Assembly: GCF_004765785.1 (NCBI RefSeq)
Contig: NZ_SBIT01000006.1
Span: 186,001-250,000, forward strand
DNA length: 64,000 nt
Direction of reading: 5' to 3'
DNA from: Halorussus ruber
GTDB taxonomy: Archaea > Halobacteriota > Halobacteria > Halobacteriales > Haladaptataceae
In this document: piece after piece, positions 15,134 to 23,140 of the stretch
Numbering within the stretch: the first letter of the stretch is position 1
How the letters are laid out: each line of letters begins with the position of its first letter
Program-made: the position numbers and the translations under genes
Notes under the pieces: generated by a model
The model's database searches: none
What the model was told of the DNA's origin: nothing
Seen by the model: the letters and a program-made list of their open reading frames with translations, nothing else

Positions 15134-16387
15134 ATGGTGAGCGAGAACTCCCGACGGCGGTTCCTCAAGCGGGGGGTCGCCGCCGCTGGCGTCGCCCCGC
15201 TGGTCGGCCGCCCGGCCTCCTCCGCGCTGGCGCAGTCCAAGACACTCCGCATCGAGAGCGACGGCGGCGGGTTCGCGGCCTACGAGTTCACGGTGAGCGG
15301 CGACGTGAAACAGAGAGACAGCGGCGACCGAGTCAGCGGAAGTTGCGCCGCGGGCAACGTCGGCCCGGAGCGCGGTGCCGACACCTTCGAGTACTCGGGC
15401 GAAATCACCGGCCTCGTCCTCGCCGGTCCGGCGACCCTCTACCGCGACGGCGAAGCGGTCGAGGCCTCCGCTTTCCCGCGCCCGAAGGGGTCGCTCGTGG
15501 CCGACGATTTCGACGCCGAGTCGGGCACGAACCAACTCCGAATCGAGAGCGAGGGCGGCGGCATCGCGGCCTACGAGTTCGCGGTAGACAGCGCCCTCCG
15601 ACAGAAGGACAACGGCGACACCGTGGACGGCAATCGGGCGTTCGGCCACGTCGGCCCGGAGCGCGGTGCCGACGAGTTCGCGTTCGAGGGCGAGGTCACC
15701 GAGTTCGCGCTCGCCGGTCCCGCCAGCGTCTCGCTCAACGGGAGCGACGTGGCTCACTCCCGACCCGCGCCGACCGTCTCGCGCGGCAGTCCCGAGCAGG
15801 AAATCACGGTCCAACCCGACACCGCGGTCCTGTTCGAGACCGAGGTCAGCGACTACCCCGGCGACTACGTCAGGGCCGAGTGGTACGTCGACGGCGAGTG
15901 GCGACCCGGCCCGGACCTGTTCTACGGCCAGCTCGGCTCGCCCAGTCGCGCGACGTTCACCCACCGGTTCGACTCGGCGGGCACCCGCCGAGTCCGCTCG
16001 GAAATCTACCGCGAGGGCGACTCCTCCCGCGAGGGCGACGACCCCATCGACGCGGTGGAGTGGACGGTCGAGGTCGGTCCCGACGGGAACCGCGCGCCGG
16101 TCGTCGAGCGCCTGCAACCGCAGGCCCGGATTCTCAGGACCACGAGAGAATCCACCGAGGAGGTCGAGTTCGAGGTGTCCGCGACCGACTCCGACAGCGA
16201 CCTCGACCGCGTCGTCTGGTGGATAGCGCAGGGCAACTCGGTCCACGGCGTCTCGCAGGTCGAGGGCGACTACGACACCGCGAAAATCACTTACGACATC
16301 GACCCCGGCCTCCCCTTCGGCGCGTACGCCATCGACGAGTACGGTGCCGTCTCTCGCTGGCGCGGTTGGGAAATCAAAAGCGAATGA
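15134..16387 (+). CDS. Tat-exported protein with duplicated beta domain and PKD-like region
   Basis: 417 residues. The N-terminus has a Tat signal (SRRRFLKRGVAAAGVAPLVG) with cleavage expected near ALAQ. Residues about 35-120 and 130-215 are two copies of one domain: LRIES.GGG.AAYEF.V...(L)(K/R)Q.D.GD.V.G...GHVGPERGAD.F.(Y/F).GE(I/V)T. The second half (about 225-405) has two Ig/PKD-like units with YVRAEWYVDGEWRPG and DSDSDLDRVVWWI. The protein is probably extracellular and acts in binding; no catalytic motif is visible. The ATG is 25-40 bases after an AT-rich promoter stretch. Confidence 0.75.
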   Translation: MVSENSRRRFLKRGVAAAGVAPLVGRPASSALAQSKTLRIESDGGGFAAYEFTVSGDVKQRDSGDRVSGSCAAGNVGPERGADTFEYSGEITGLVLAGPATLYRDGEAVEASAFPRPKGSLVADDFDAESGTNQLRIESEGGGIAAYEFAVDSALRQKDNGDTVDGNRAFGHVGPERGADEFAFEGEVTEFALAGPASVSLNGSDVAHSRPAPTVSRGSPEQEITVQPDTAVLFETEVSDYPGDYVRAEWYVDGEWRPGPDLFYGQLGSPSRATFTHRFDSAGTRRVRSEIYREGDSSREGDDPIDAVEWTVEVGPDGNRAPVVERLQPQARILRTTRESTEEVEFEVSATDSDSDLDRVVWWIAQGNSVHGVSQVEGDYDTAKITYDIDPGLPFGAYAIDEYGAVSRWRGWEIKSE

Positions 16388-16453
16388 GGAAGCGAGAGCG
16401 CCGAGAGCGAGCGTTATTCACCGTAAACGGAAACGAAAACGGAATCGCAAACG

Positions 16454-16597
16454 CTACTGAGACCCCCAGTCGGAGATGCCGAGTACCGAGTCGCAATCGG
16501 GGCACGTCCAGACTTTCGGGGTACTCGCGCGGTCTGCCTGTTCTAATCGCTCGGCCCACTCGGTCACGTCGGACTCGCAGTGCGGACACTTTGCCAT
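16454..16597 (-). CDS. 47-residue zinc-ribbon microprotein
   Basis: The minus strand encodes MAKCPHCESDVTEWAERL followed by 29 more residues, with a second knuckle VWTCPDCDSVLG. Two CPxC pairs about 27 residues apart make a complete treble-clef/zinc-ribbon, typical of the very small zinc-finger proteins common in haloarchaea. Nothing else is in the protein, so it is probably a protein- or nucleic-acid-binding adaptor. It ends 66 bases from the stop of the convergent Tat protein, and its ATG lies 223 bases from the divergent regulator at 16821. Confidence 0.75.
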   Translation of the reverse strand: MAKCPHCESDVTEWAERLEQADRASTPKVWTCPDCDSVLGISDWGSQ

Positions 16598-16820
16598 GTT
16601 GGGGCGTACCATTGTTTTCGGTTTGTAGTTTGGGGCGAGACCAGCGTGCTAGGAGTAGCGTGAGTAACCACCTGCATCGCTCGGTGAATCAATTGGCCCC
16701 CTTGGCAACCACCGGTTCTAGTTCGAACCGACTTCTCTGGAAATCTTCTCGTCTCCACTCACCAATCCTGCCGACTCGACAGGGACAAAATTATAACTCG
16801 GCTGACCGCAACAAGCCGAT

Positions 16821-17759
16821 ATGGCCGACCTCCTGCCCTCCAGTCCCGACCCCTCCGCGGGCGACGGGGGCGAACCCCGGGTCATCGGCGTCGATAGCGA
16901 CGACGCCGACGACCTGCTCTCCGCCCTCCAGTCGGAGACCGCCCGCGACCTCCTCGGAACCCTCTACGAGGACCCCGCCACGCCCTCGGCGCTCGCCGAG
17001 GAGGCCGACACCTCCATCCAGAACGTCCGATACCACCTCGAACGACTCGACGACGCCGACCTCGTGGAAGTCGCCGACACCATCTACTCCGAGAAAGGCC
17101 GCGAGATGAAGGTCTACGCCCCGGCGGCGAAACCGCTGGTCGTGTTCGCCGGGGGCGAGGACGACGCGCCGGGTCTGGAATCCGCGCTCTCGAAACTGCT
17201 GGGCGCGCTCGGTATTCTGGGCCTGTCGAGCCTCCTCGTCCAGCGCGTCTTCGGCGGGCCGAACGCCCTCGGCGGGCCGCTCTCGGGCGTGGAGTTCAGT
17301 GGCGAAGACGGCGGCTACTCCGCCGCGACGACGCAGGACACGAATCTGAGCGCAGGCCCGTCCGGCCAGAACGCCGAGTCCACGACCGACTCGGCGGGAG
17401 CGGGGTCGGGGCAGGAACTCACCACCGCCGAGGAGCAGACGACTGCGACCGACGCCCAGACGACTGCGACCGACGCCAAGACGACCGCCGAGAAGGTGGG
17501 CGATTCCGGAGCGACGACAGAGGAGCCCCGAGAAACCGTGACCGAGTCGGCCGAGACGGTTCGAACAGTCGCCGAGACGACCCGAACCGCCGGGGAGCGC
17601 GCCGCAGAGGCGACGACCACCGTCGTCGAGTCGGGCGGCGCGGCGGGCGGACCGGGAGACGTTTTGGCGGGCGGCTTCCCGCCGGGTCTCGTCTTCTTCG
17701 CTGGCGGACTCGTCGTCCTGCTCTCGCTGGGGGCGGCGTGGTATCTGCGCGCCCGGTGA
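16821..17759 (+). CDS. membrane-anchored winged-helix regulator
   Basis: 312 residues. Residues about 30-105 form an ArsR-like winged helix: LLSALQSETARDLLGTLYED, then a helix pair with PSALAEEADTSIQNVRYHLERL and the wing VADTIYSEKGREMKVYA. A first hydrophobic segment follows (about 132-152, LLGALGILGLSSLLV), then about 120 residues rich in Thr, Ala and Glu with no predicted fold, and a second membrane segment (about 288-308, PPGLVFFAGGLVVLL) before LRAR. The DNA-binding part should be cytoplasmic and the Thr-rich loop outside. It may relay an envelope signal directly to a promoter; its targets are unknown. Confidence 0.75.
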   Translation: MADLLPSSPDPSAGDGGEPRVIGVDSDDADDLLSALQSETARDLLGTLYEDPATPSALAEEADTSIQNVRYHLERLDDADLVEVADTIYSEKGREMKVYAPAAKPLVVFAGGEDDAPGLESALSKLLGALGILGLSSLLVQRVFGGPNALGGPLSGVEFSGEDGGYSAATTQDTNLSAGPSGQNAESTTDSAGAGSGQELTTAEEQTTATDAQTTATDAKTTAEKVGDSGATTEEPRETVTESAETVRTVAETTRTAGERAAEATTTVVESGGAAGGPGDVLAGGFPPGLVFFAGGLVVLLSLGAAWYLRAR

Positions 17760-17840
17760 GGGCGCTCCGTCTTTCGATTCCAACCTTCGAGTGCTAAATT
17801 TTCGGAGACGGTTCCCGAACGTGTGGAAAAACGGTGGGTC

Positions 17841-17850
17841 TTTTATATTA
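17841..17850 (+). promoter_or_regulatory. TATA element of the gene at 17870
   Basis: The sequence ttttatatta lies 20-29 bases before the ATG at 17870. This spacing fits a leaderless transcript starting at or near the ATG, and it speaks against the in-frame upstream start at 17834. Confidence 0.55.
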
Positions 17851-17869
17851 TGCCGGAGAATATTACCAC

Positions 17870-18100
17870 ATGGAACAACTGCTTGAGAGTCGGGAGACCG
17901 ACGCTAACGACGTAGACCTTTCGCGCGGCGCAGACGACTTCGACTCGCTCCTGTTTTGTGGCCGATGTGGGGAGCGATTTCAGGCCTCCGAGGCCACCGA
18001 CGACGGGTGGTACTATCGATGCCCGAACGACGACTGCGACGCAGAAGGGATTCACGAGGACCTCTATCCCGTGAAAGACGTGCTTCCATCGACACACTGA
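17870..18100 (+). CDS. small zinc-finger protein
   Basis: 76 residues from the ATG at 17870. The centre carries LLFCGRCGERFQ and, 20 residues on, YRCPNDDCDAEG, so four Cys in CxxC and CxxxxC spacing form one zinc ribbon; the rest is acidic. It has no enzyme motif. The stop codon ends on the base directly before the stop of the convergent cyclase gene (18101), so the two transcripts must overlap at their 3' ends. Confidence 0.7.
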   Translation: MEQLLESRETDANDVDLSRGADDFDSLLFCGRCGERFQASEATDDGWYYRCPNDDCDAEGIHEDLYPVKDVLPSTH

Positions 18101-18808
18101 CTACCAGACCGCAATCGCCCTGACGGGCGACCCGTCGGCCTCGGCCAGCGCGAGTGGATACGCTCGGAGTTCGAACCGCTCGGGCAGGTCGGCCAGCGCG
18201 GTCAGGTTTTCAAGGACGAATCGGTCGGCTCCGAGCAGTTGATGGTGGGCGGGGACGCCGGTCGGCTCTTGTTCCATTTCGGTCTCGCTCTCTCCGTTCT
18301 CGCTTTCCCCGTTCTCGCTTTCTCCGTTCTCGCTTCCGGTTTTGCTCGGCGAGGGGTCGGGACTCAGCGCGTCGAGGCCGACGTGCAGTCCGCGCTCCGC
18401 GCAGGCTTTTGCGGCCTCCTCGGTCAGATACGGGTGGTCGAAGTACCGGTCAGTGCCCCAGTAGTCGTCCCAGCCGGTCCGGAAAACCAGTAGCTCTGTG
18501 TCGGAGATTTCGGCAGGCTCGGGTATCTCCTCGGGACCAATCGGCTCGCGCGGCCCGAACTCCGAGCAGTCCACGACTCGCGCGTCGAAGGTGAACTCGC
18601 CGACCGCGAAGTCGTCCAGATTCCTTCCGCCGGGTTCGGTGTGACTCGGCGCGTCGACGTGGGTCCCGGCGTGGGTCCCGAGCCGAACCTCGGTCACGCG
18701 ATAGCCGTCCGTCTCGTGGGTCGCCGACGGGGAGACCTCGACTTCCGGGTCGCCGGGATAGACCACCGTGTCGGCGTCGAGCGAGTGGGAGAGGTCACGG
18801 GTAGGCAT
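18101..18808 (-). CDS. cyclase/kynurenine-formamidase-like metal hydrolase
   Basis: 235 residues from the ATG at 18808; the open frame runs further upstream but without similarity. The family mark (PF04199 type) is LGTHAGTHVDAPSH (about residues 44-57), whose His and Asp bind the metal, with YPGDPEVEV and the later GTDRYFDHPYLTEEAA. The usual family reaction is amide or lactone hydrolysis, as in formylkynurenine formamidase; the substrate here is unknown. A slippage-type insertion of three GESEN units sits near residues 165-180, between the metal-site half and VPAHHQLLG. The divergent neighbour is a membrane protein at 18935. Confidence 0.8.
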   Translation of the reverse strand: MPTRDLSHSLDADTVVYPGDPEVEVSPSATHETDGYRVTEVRLGTHAGTHVDAPSHTEPGGRNLDDFAVGEFTFDARVVDCSEFGPREPIGPEEIPEPAEISDTELLVFRTGWDDYWGTDRYFDHPYLTEEAAKACAERGLHVGLDALSPDPSPSKTGSENGESENGESENGESETEMEQEPTGVPAHHQLLGADRFVLENLTALADLPERFELRAYPLALAEADGSPVRAIAVW

Positions 18809-18934
18809 GGGTCGGCCTTCGAGGCCGGAGTCCGAGGGTCTTTCGTCGGCGTCCTCGTCGGACTCGTTTCCCTTTCTGTGTGTTACGAAAGGACACGATA
18901 CTCCTTTATTCCCCCGCGACATACGACCCAATCC

Positions 18935-19645
18935 ATGATGGCGACAACTCACGCCCTGTTCGGCGTCGTCCTCGCTACCGCGACGATGGGCGTCGCACCC
19001 GAATTTGCGCCCGTCGCGCTCGTCGCTGGCGTCGCCGGGAGCGTGTTCCCCGACCTCGACCTCTACGCGGGCCACCGCCGGACCCTCCACTATCCGGTGT
19101 ACTACGCGGTCGGCGCGGTCGGCGCGGTCGGTCTCGCAGTCGCGGTCCCCATCGCCGAGACCGTCGGGTTCGCGGTCTTCCTCGCTGGCGCGGCGGCCCA
19201 CTCGCTGATGGACGTGTTCGGCGGGGGCCTCGAACTCCGGCCGTGGGAGGCTCAGTCCGACCGCGCAGTCTACGACCACTACCGCGGCGAGTGGGTCCCG
19301 CCCCGGCGCTGGATTCGCTACGACGGCGCGCCAGAGGACCTGCTGGTCGCCGCGGTCTTCGGTGCCCCCGCGTTCGTGGTCTGGACCGCCCCGACACAGA
19401 CGTTCGTCGCCGCGGTGCTGGCGGTGTCGGCGGGGTACGCCCTCCTGCGCAAGCCCCTCGCCGCGCTGGTCGAGCGCCTCGTTCCGCACGTCCCCCCGAG
19501 CGTCCGGGTTCACCTTCCCGAGCGGTTCCGCGAGGAGAGTAGTGGCGAAATGAGCAGGAACGAAGCGGGCGGCGATGCGAGCGCGTCAGCTGCCGACGTG
19601 TCCGAGTCGAGCGTGCCCGCACCGCGGGCCGAGAGCGGCGACTAA
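18935..19645 (+). CDS. YdjM-family membrane-bound hydrolase (DUF457)
   Basis: 236 residues from the first of two ATGs (18935 and 18938). The start THALFGVVLATATMG with a following PDLDLYAGHRRTLHYPVYY and HSLMDVFGGGLELRPW is the layout of the YdjM/LexA-regulated membrane-bound metal-dependent hydrolases: the His and Asp residues could hold a metal at the membrane face. About five hydrophobic segments cover residues 5-185; the last 45 residues are hydrophilic. The substrate is not known. It is divergent from the cyclase gene, with 126 bases between the starts. Confidence 0.75.
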   Translation: MMATTHALFGVVLATATMGVAPEFAPVALVAGVAGSVFPDLDLYAGHRRTLHYPVYYAVGAVGAVGLAVAVPIAETVGFAVFLAGAAAHSLMDVFGGGLELRPWEAQSDRAVYDHYRGEWVPPRRWIRYDGAPEDLLVAAVFGAPAFVVWTAPTQTFVAAVLAVSAGYALLRKPLAALVERLVPHVPPSVRVHLPERFREESSGEMSRNEAGGDASASAADVSESSVPAPRAESGD

Positions 19646-19668
19646 CCGCCGGAGTCGCTGGCCGATTT

Positions 19669-20259
19669 TTACATCAGAGCGCCAGCGACCCACGCGATAG
19701 CCCCGAGCGCGAGGAGGATGAGGCCGACCGTGGACGTGAGCGGTTCGGGGAAGAGAAACAGGAGGAGACCCACGACCAGCAAGGTCCCGACGAGTCTGAG
19801 GCTCCACCACGTGTTGTCGTCCTCGCCGCTGGTCGTGTCGGTCTCTGCGTCGCTGTACACGTTGCCGCTCTGGTCGTCGTACGCGGTTTCTTTGTACATC
19901 TCGTGACCGCCGACGTCGCTGACGCCGTCGTCCTCTTCGGCGTCGGCTTCGAGTTCGGCCTCGGTCTGTTCGAACTCGGCCTCGGCGCGTTCGGCCTCGG
20001 CGGCCTCTTCGCGCTTGTCCTCAGCGAACTCGTCTTGGGCCGAATCGGTCCGCTCCTCGGTGGCCGCTGGCGACTCCTCGGTGGCTTCTTCCGGTTCTCC
20101 GGTGGCTTCTTTCACTTCGGTGGTTTCTTCCGGCTCTCCGGTGGCTTCTCCCGCTTCGGTTTCGGCGACTTCCTCCTCGGGTGCTTCGGCGTCCCGCTCG
20201 CGGTCGGTCTGGTCCGCGCCGTCGGACGGTTCTGCGACGGAGTCTGTGTCGTCGGGCAT
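19669..20259 (-). CDS. acidic-coil protein with C-terminal double membrane segment
   Basis: 196 residues from the ATG at 20259. Residues 1-115 are extremely acidic and built of Glu-, Ala- and Thr-rich repeats (GEPEETTEVKEATGEPEEATEE and similar), likely a coiled coil or disordered. After GHEMYKETAYDDQSGNVYSD come two hydrophobic segments (about 145-165 and 172-192) that end with the protein. I do not recognise a family. It may be a membrane-tethered spacer. It converges on the gene at 18935-19645, with 23 bases between the stops. Confidence 0.6.
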   Translation of the reverse strand: MPDDTDSVAEPSDGADQTDRERDAEAPEEEVAETEAGEATGEPEETTEVKEATGEPEEATEESPAATEERTDSAQDEFAEDKREEAAEAERAEAEFEQTEAELEADAEEDDGVSDVGGHEMYKETAYDDQSGNVYSDAETDTTSGEDDNTWWSLRLVGTLLVVGLLLFLFPEPLTSTVGLILLALGAIAWVAGALM

Positions 20260-20321
20260 GCACTTTCGAAGCGTCGCCACGCGATTAGGACTTGGAGCTA
20301 ATTCTGCTCGGACGGCGGGAG

Positions 20322-20933
20322 CTATCCGCCTTTCTCGGCGGCCTCGCGGTACTGCTCCCGAGAAATCGTGTAGCGGTGGAGGTCCCGAACCTCGTCGCCT
20401 CTCGGGACGAAGTTGCGGAGGACGCCGTCGTGTTGCCCGCCGAATCGCTCGACGTACTTCTCGATGGCCCGGCGAGAGTTGGCGTTGCCGACCTGATGGG
20501 AGGCTCCGACGAGTTCGAGGTCGAGGCGGTCGAACGCGAGTTCCAGCACTGCGGCGGCGCGCTCGCCGGAGTAGCCTCGACCCCAGAAGGGCTTGCGAAG
20601 CCAGATGCCCATCTCGGCCGACCGGCGGTCCCAGTCGAGGTGGAGGTTGGTCGTGCCCGCGAGTTCGCCGCTCTTTTGCTCCTCGCTGGACTCCTCCCGG
20701 GGAAAAATAGCGTAGGTCGCTTGCTCGCGGTCGTCCCACTGGGCTTCGACGTTGGTGAGGTACTCGTGGGTCTCCTTCGGCGTCTCGTGGGGGTCCCACA
20801 TGACGTACTCGCTGACCTCGCCCATGTGCGGTGCCCCGGCGCGCATGTACCGGTAGAGTCGCATCGTCGGGACGTTCTCCCGGCAGAGACGGACGAGTCG
20901 CAGGCGCTCGGTCTCGATTTCCTCGGGGAACAC
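20322..20933 (-). CDS. GNAT acetyltransferase, RimJ/RimL type
   Basis: A 203-residue single-domain GNAT enzyme that would move acetyl from acetyl-CoA to an amino group. It starts with ETERLRLVRL, carries the central strand ELAGTTNLHLDWDRRSAEMGIWL, and has the acetyl-CoA loop KPFWGRGYSGERAAAVL (about residues 115-131), followed by LDLELVGASHQVGNANSRRAIEKY, typical of the RimJ/RimL subfamily (ribosomal or antibiotic-like substrates). It lies 62 bases upstream of the acidic-coil gene on the same strand and may be cotranscribed. Confidence 0.85.
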   Translation of the reverse strand: MFPEEIETERLRLVRLCRENVPTMRLYRYMRAGAPHMGEVSEYVMWDPHETPKETHEYLTNVEAQWDDREQATYAIFPREESSEEQKSGELAGTTNLHLDWDRRSAEMGIWLRKPFWGRGYSGERAAAVLELAFDRLDLELVGASHQVGNANSRRAIEKYVERFGGQHDGVLRNFVPRGDEVRDLHRYTISREQYREAAEKGG

Positions 20934-20990
20934 GAACGAACTACGGCTTCAGGAAGGATGTGTGCTTCGGCCTGCGACAGAATCGGCTTC

Positions 20991-21049
20991 GAGCGATAGC
21001 TACGAGCGGTGGCTACCAGCGATGGCTACGAGTGACGGCTACGAGCGAG
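20991..21049 (+). repeat. 13-bp tandem repeat
   Basis: Four imperfect copies of a 13-mer follow each other (gagcgatagctac, gagcggtggctac, cagcgatggctac, gagtgacggctac) and part of a fifth. The array lies in the 370-base gap 20934-21303 between the GNAT gene and the gene at 21304, just upstream of the GNAT start on its promoter side. It could be a set of protein-binding sites; the rest of the gap shows only an AT-rich stretch near 21170. Confidence 0.6.
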
Positions 21050-21303
21050 GTCCGAGTGACGAACAGGGCGAGGTACTGGCGGAAATCCAGTTTGGGAGTA
21101 GTGGTGTCGGGGTACTAGCCCGCAGATACTGACTTCGGTCGGCCCCGCGTACCTACCTAATCTTCGACATATATCAATCTATGGTTTCGGGCAATCGTAG
21201 TTCGCTACCGTCCGAAATACCGGACTGCGCTCCGTCTCTGGACCACTTTCAGTTTCACCGCGGTTGGCTCACGCCTTTAGTGTTCGCCCGCGTGACTCCT
21301 CGT

Positions 21304-21654
21304 ATGGCCAGTTCAGTCGCGCCGTCCGGAAACACCGAGGTCTTCGACCAACTCTGCGAGGCCATCGCCCGCGAGCAGGGCGGAGCGGACGTGTACCTCA
21401 AGGCCGCTCACGTCGTGCGCCGGTCGAACGGGGCCTACGCGCTGGCCGGACTGGAGGCGGGCGGCGAGCGCGTGGTCTACCACTACGAGGGCGTCTTCGT
21501 GTCGGCCATGCCCTTCGACGAGGAGGGCGTCCGACGCGACGAGGCCGAGACGTTGGCCCGCAACGAGGACGTGCGGGAGGGGCTGCACGAAGTCGAGTAC
21601 TCGTGGGTCCATCCGGAGTATCGAGGCGAACTCGACGCCGTGGACTCCGAGTGA
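21304..21654 (+). CDS. conserved haloarchaeal protein of unknown function
   Basis: 116 residues from the ATG at 21304, which has a TATA-like tttagt about 25 bases upstream; an earlier in-frame ATG at 21181 lies before that promoter. The protein is acidic and soluble, with a helical first half (EVFDQLCEAIAREQGG), a beta core (ERVVYHYEGVFVSAMPF) and a final EVEYSWVHPEYRGEL. I do not recognise a family. It is followed after 50 bases by a zinc-ribbon microgene on the same strand. Confidence 0.55.
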   Translation: MASSVAPSGNTEVFDQLCEAIAREQGGADVYLKAAHVVRRSNGAYALAGLEAGGERVVYHYEGVFVSAMPFDEEGVRRDEAETLARNEDVREGLHEVEYSWVHPEYRGELDAVDSE

Positions 21655-21704
21655 GTCGGTGCATCTTCCCTAGGTTTTTCTGTCTGACCTGACGACACCT
21701 GGAC

Positions 21705-21824
21705 GTGAGCGAGGAGACAGTCCTCTGTCCCGACTGCCGGTGGACCGGCCAGAAATCGGACCTCGACGCCAGCGGCGGGAGTCACTCGTGCCCGGTGTGC
21801 CGCACCGACATTCGACTCGACTGA
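21705..21824 (+). CDS. 39-residue zinc-ribbon microprotein
   Basis: A GTG start gives a 39-residue protein with VLCPDCRWTGQKSDL and SCPVCRTDIRLD. Two CPxC pairs 18 residues apart form one zinc ribbon; there is no room for another domain. The frame begins 50 bases after the gene at 21304 and may be read from the same transcript. The base pattern (G/C at the third codon position) supports coding. Confidence 0.6.
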   Translation: MSEETVLCPDCRWTGQKSDLDASGGSHSCPVCRTDIRLD

Positions 21825-22042
21825 GTTCGCGCGAGTGGTGGTAATCCATCCCGAAGAAATGTTTCTATATCTTTAACACAACCAGATATATGTCTAATGG
21901 TTGAATAAGTTGTTCCTCGACCGCGCTTGGCGTCCGCCGGTGGTCTGGTCGGCCCGCCATCGCATCGTTGACCATCGTCGTCGCTCCCCCTCATGCCAAT
22001 TGTCACAAAAAAGCCGCCAGAACCGATTTCTGCGCTACCGAC

Positions 22043-23011
22043 CTACTCCAGCGGGTCGAGGCCCGCCTCGGCGCGGAGCGCGTCGATGTACTCGCGGAAG
22101 CCCGTTTCGAGGTCGTACTCGGGTTCGTAGCCGAGGTCTTCCTGTGCGTCGGTCATGTCGAGCTTCTGGGTCCACGGGAGTTCGCCCTCGTCGCTGACCT
22201 CGATGTCGGCGTCGGGCACGATGGACTCGACCGCCTCGGCGGCCTCGCGGATGGTTGCGACCTCGCCCCGGACGTTGTAGATGCGCTGGCTCAGGTCCTC
22301 CTCGGGCGCGAACGCCGCCTTGCGGAAGGCCTGTGCGATGTCCTTGACGTACTGCCAGTCGATGACTTGGTCGCCGTACTCCACCGAGAAGGACTCTCCG
22401 ACCGCCGGTTTCTCCACGATGTTGGCGAGGAAGGCCGACCCGCCGGTCTCCCGATAGGGGCCGTAGGCCACCGTCGGGCGCAGGCCGACGTGGGAGACGT
22501 CGTGGTCCTCGAAGTAGACCCGGGCCTGATGCTCGTTGTACTCCTTGGTCGCGCCGTAGAGCGTGTCGGGGTAGACGAGGTCCTCCTCGTCCACCCAGTC
22601 GCCCTCGTAGTTCTCCGGCGGGGCGTAGACCGCGGCGGAGGAGGCCCACGCCACGCGCTCGACTTGGTCGTCGAGGGTCCGCGCGGCCTCGAAGACGTTG
22701 TTCGTGCCCATGATGTTGACCTCGGCCGCTCCTCGGGGGTTGTCCCGCGCGAGGTTGGTCAGGAGTGCGGCGAGGTGGACGATTCGGGTCGCGCCCGACT
22801 CGCGGACCGCCCGAATCACGCTGGTCGGGTCGGTGATGTCCCCGCGGACGACTTCCACGTCCTCGGCGATGTCGAGTTTCTCCAGAATCCGCGTGTCGGT
22901 CGAGAGGTCGTAGGCCACCACGTCGTGGCCCTCCTCGACGAGGTCCTGCGCGACGTAGGAGCCGATGAATCCGGTGCCGCCTGTGACGAGTACGGTTTCG
23001 CTTTCGGTCAT
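22043..23011 (-). CDS. NAD-dependent epimerase/dehydratase
   Basis: 322 residues from the ATG at 23011 (an upstream extension lacks homology). It is an extended short-chain dehydrogenase acting on a nucleotide sugar or related substrate. VLVTGGTGFIGSYVAQDL is the NAD glycine motif, ASSAAVYAPP holds the catalytic Ser, and YGATKEYNE the Tyr-x-x-x-Lys. The LRPTVAYGPYRETGG stretch marks the substrate loop. It is divergent from the MFS gene at 23141, with 129 bases between. Confidence 0.85.
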   Translation of the reverse strand: MTESETVLVTGGTGFIGSYVAQDLVEEGHDVVAYDLSTDTRILEKLDIAEDVEVVRGDITDPTSVIRAVRESGATRIVHLAALLTNLARDNPRGAAEVNIMGTNNVFEAARTLDDQVERVAWASSAAVYAPPENYEGDWVDEEDLVYPDTLYGATKEYNEHQARVYFEDHDVSHVGLRPTVAYGPYRETGGSAFLANIVEKPAVGESFSVEYGDQVIDWQYVKDIAQAFRKAAFAPEEDLSQRIYNVRGEVATIREAAEAVESIVPDADIEVSDEGELPWTQKLDMTDAQEDLGYEPEYDLETGFREYIDALRAEAGLDPLE

Positions 23012-23140
23012 CGCTCGCAAATCTGTCCGGCAACGTAAAAAAAGTGCAGTAACGCGATTTCGAAATTCCCCCGGCAATCTCTCCCTTTCCGCGACCCCAG
23101 CATACTTCCCCGCGCTCCTACCATTCCGAAACGAAACACC

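Noticed and set aside
14698-17109. An 803-codon plus-strand frame
   Set aside because: It covers the repeat copy R2, the wrong frame of the Tat protein and the zinc-ribbon gene; the translation is Arg-rich and has no motif.
21840-22040. Possible tRNA or small RNA in the AT-rich gap
   Set aside because: No cloverleaf, no T-loop motif and no stable stem was found; only an imperfect caacca/tggttg pair.
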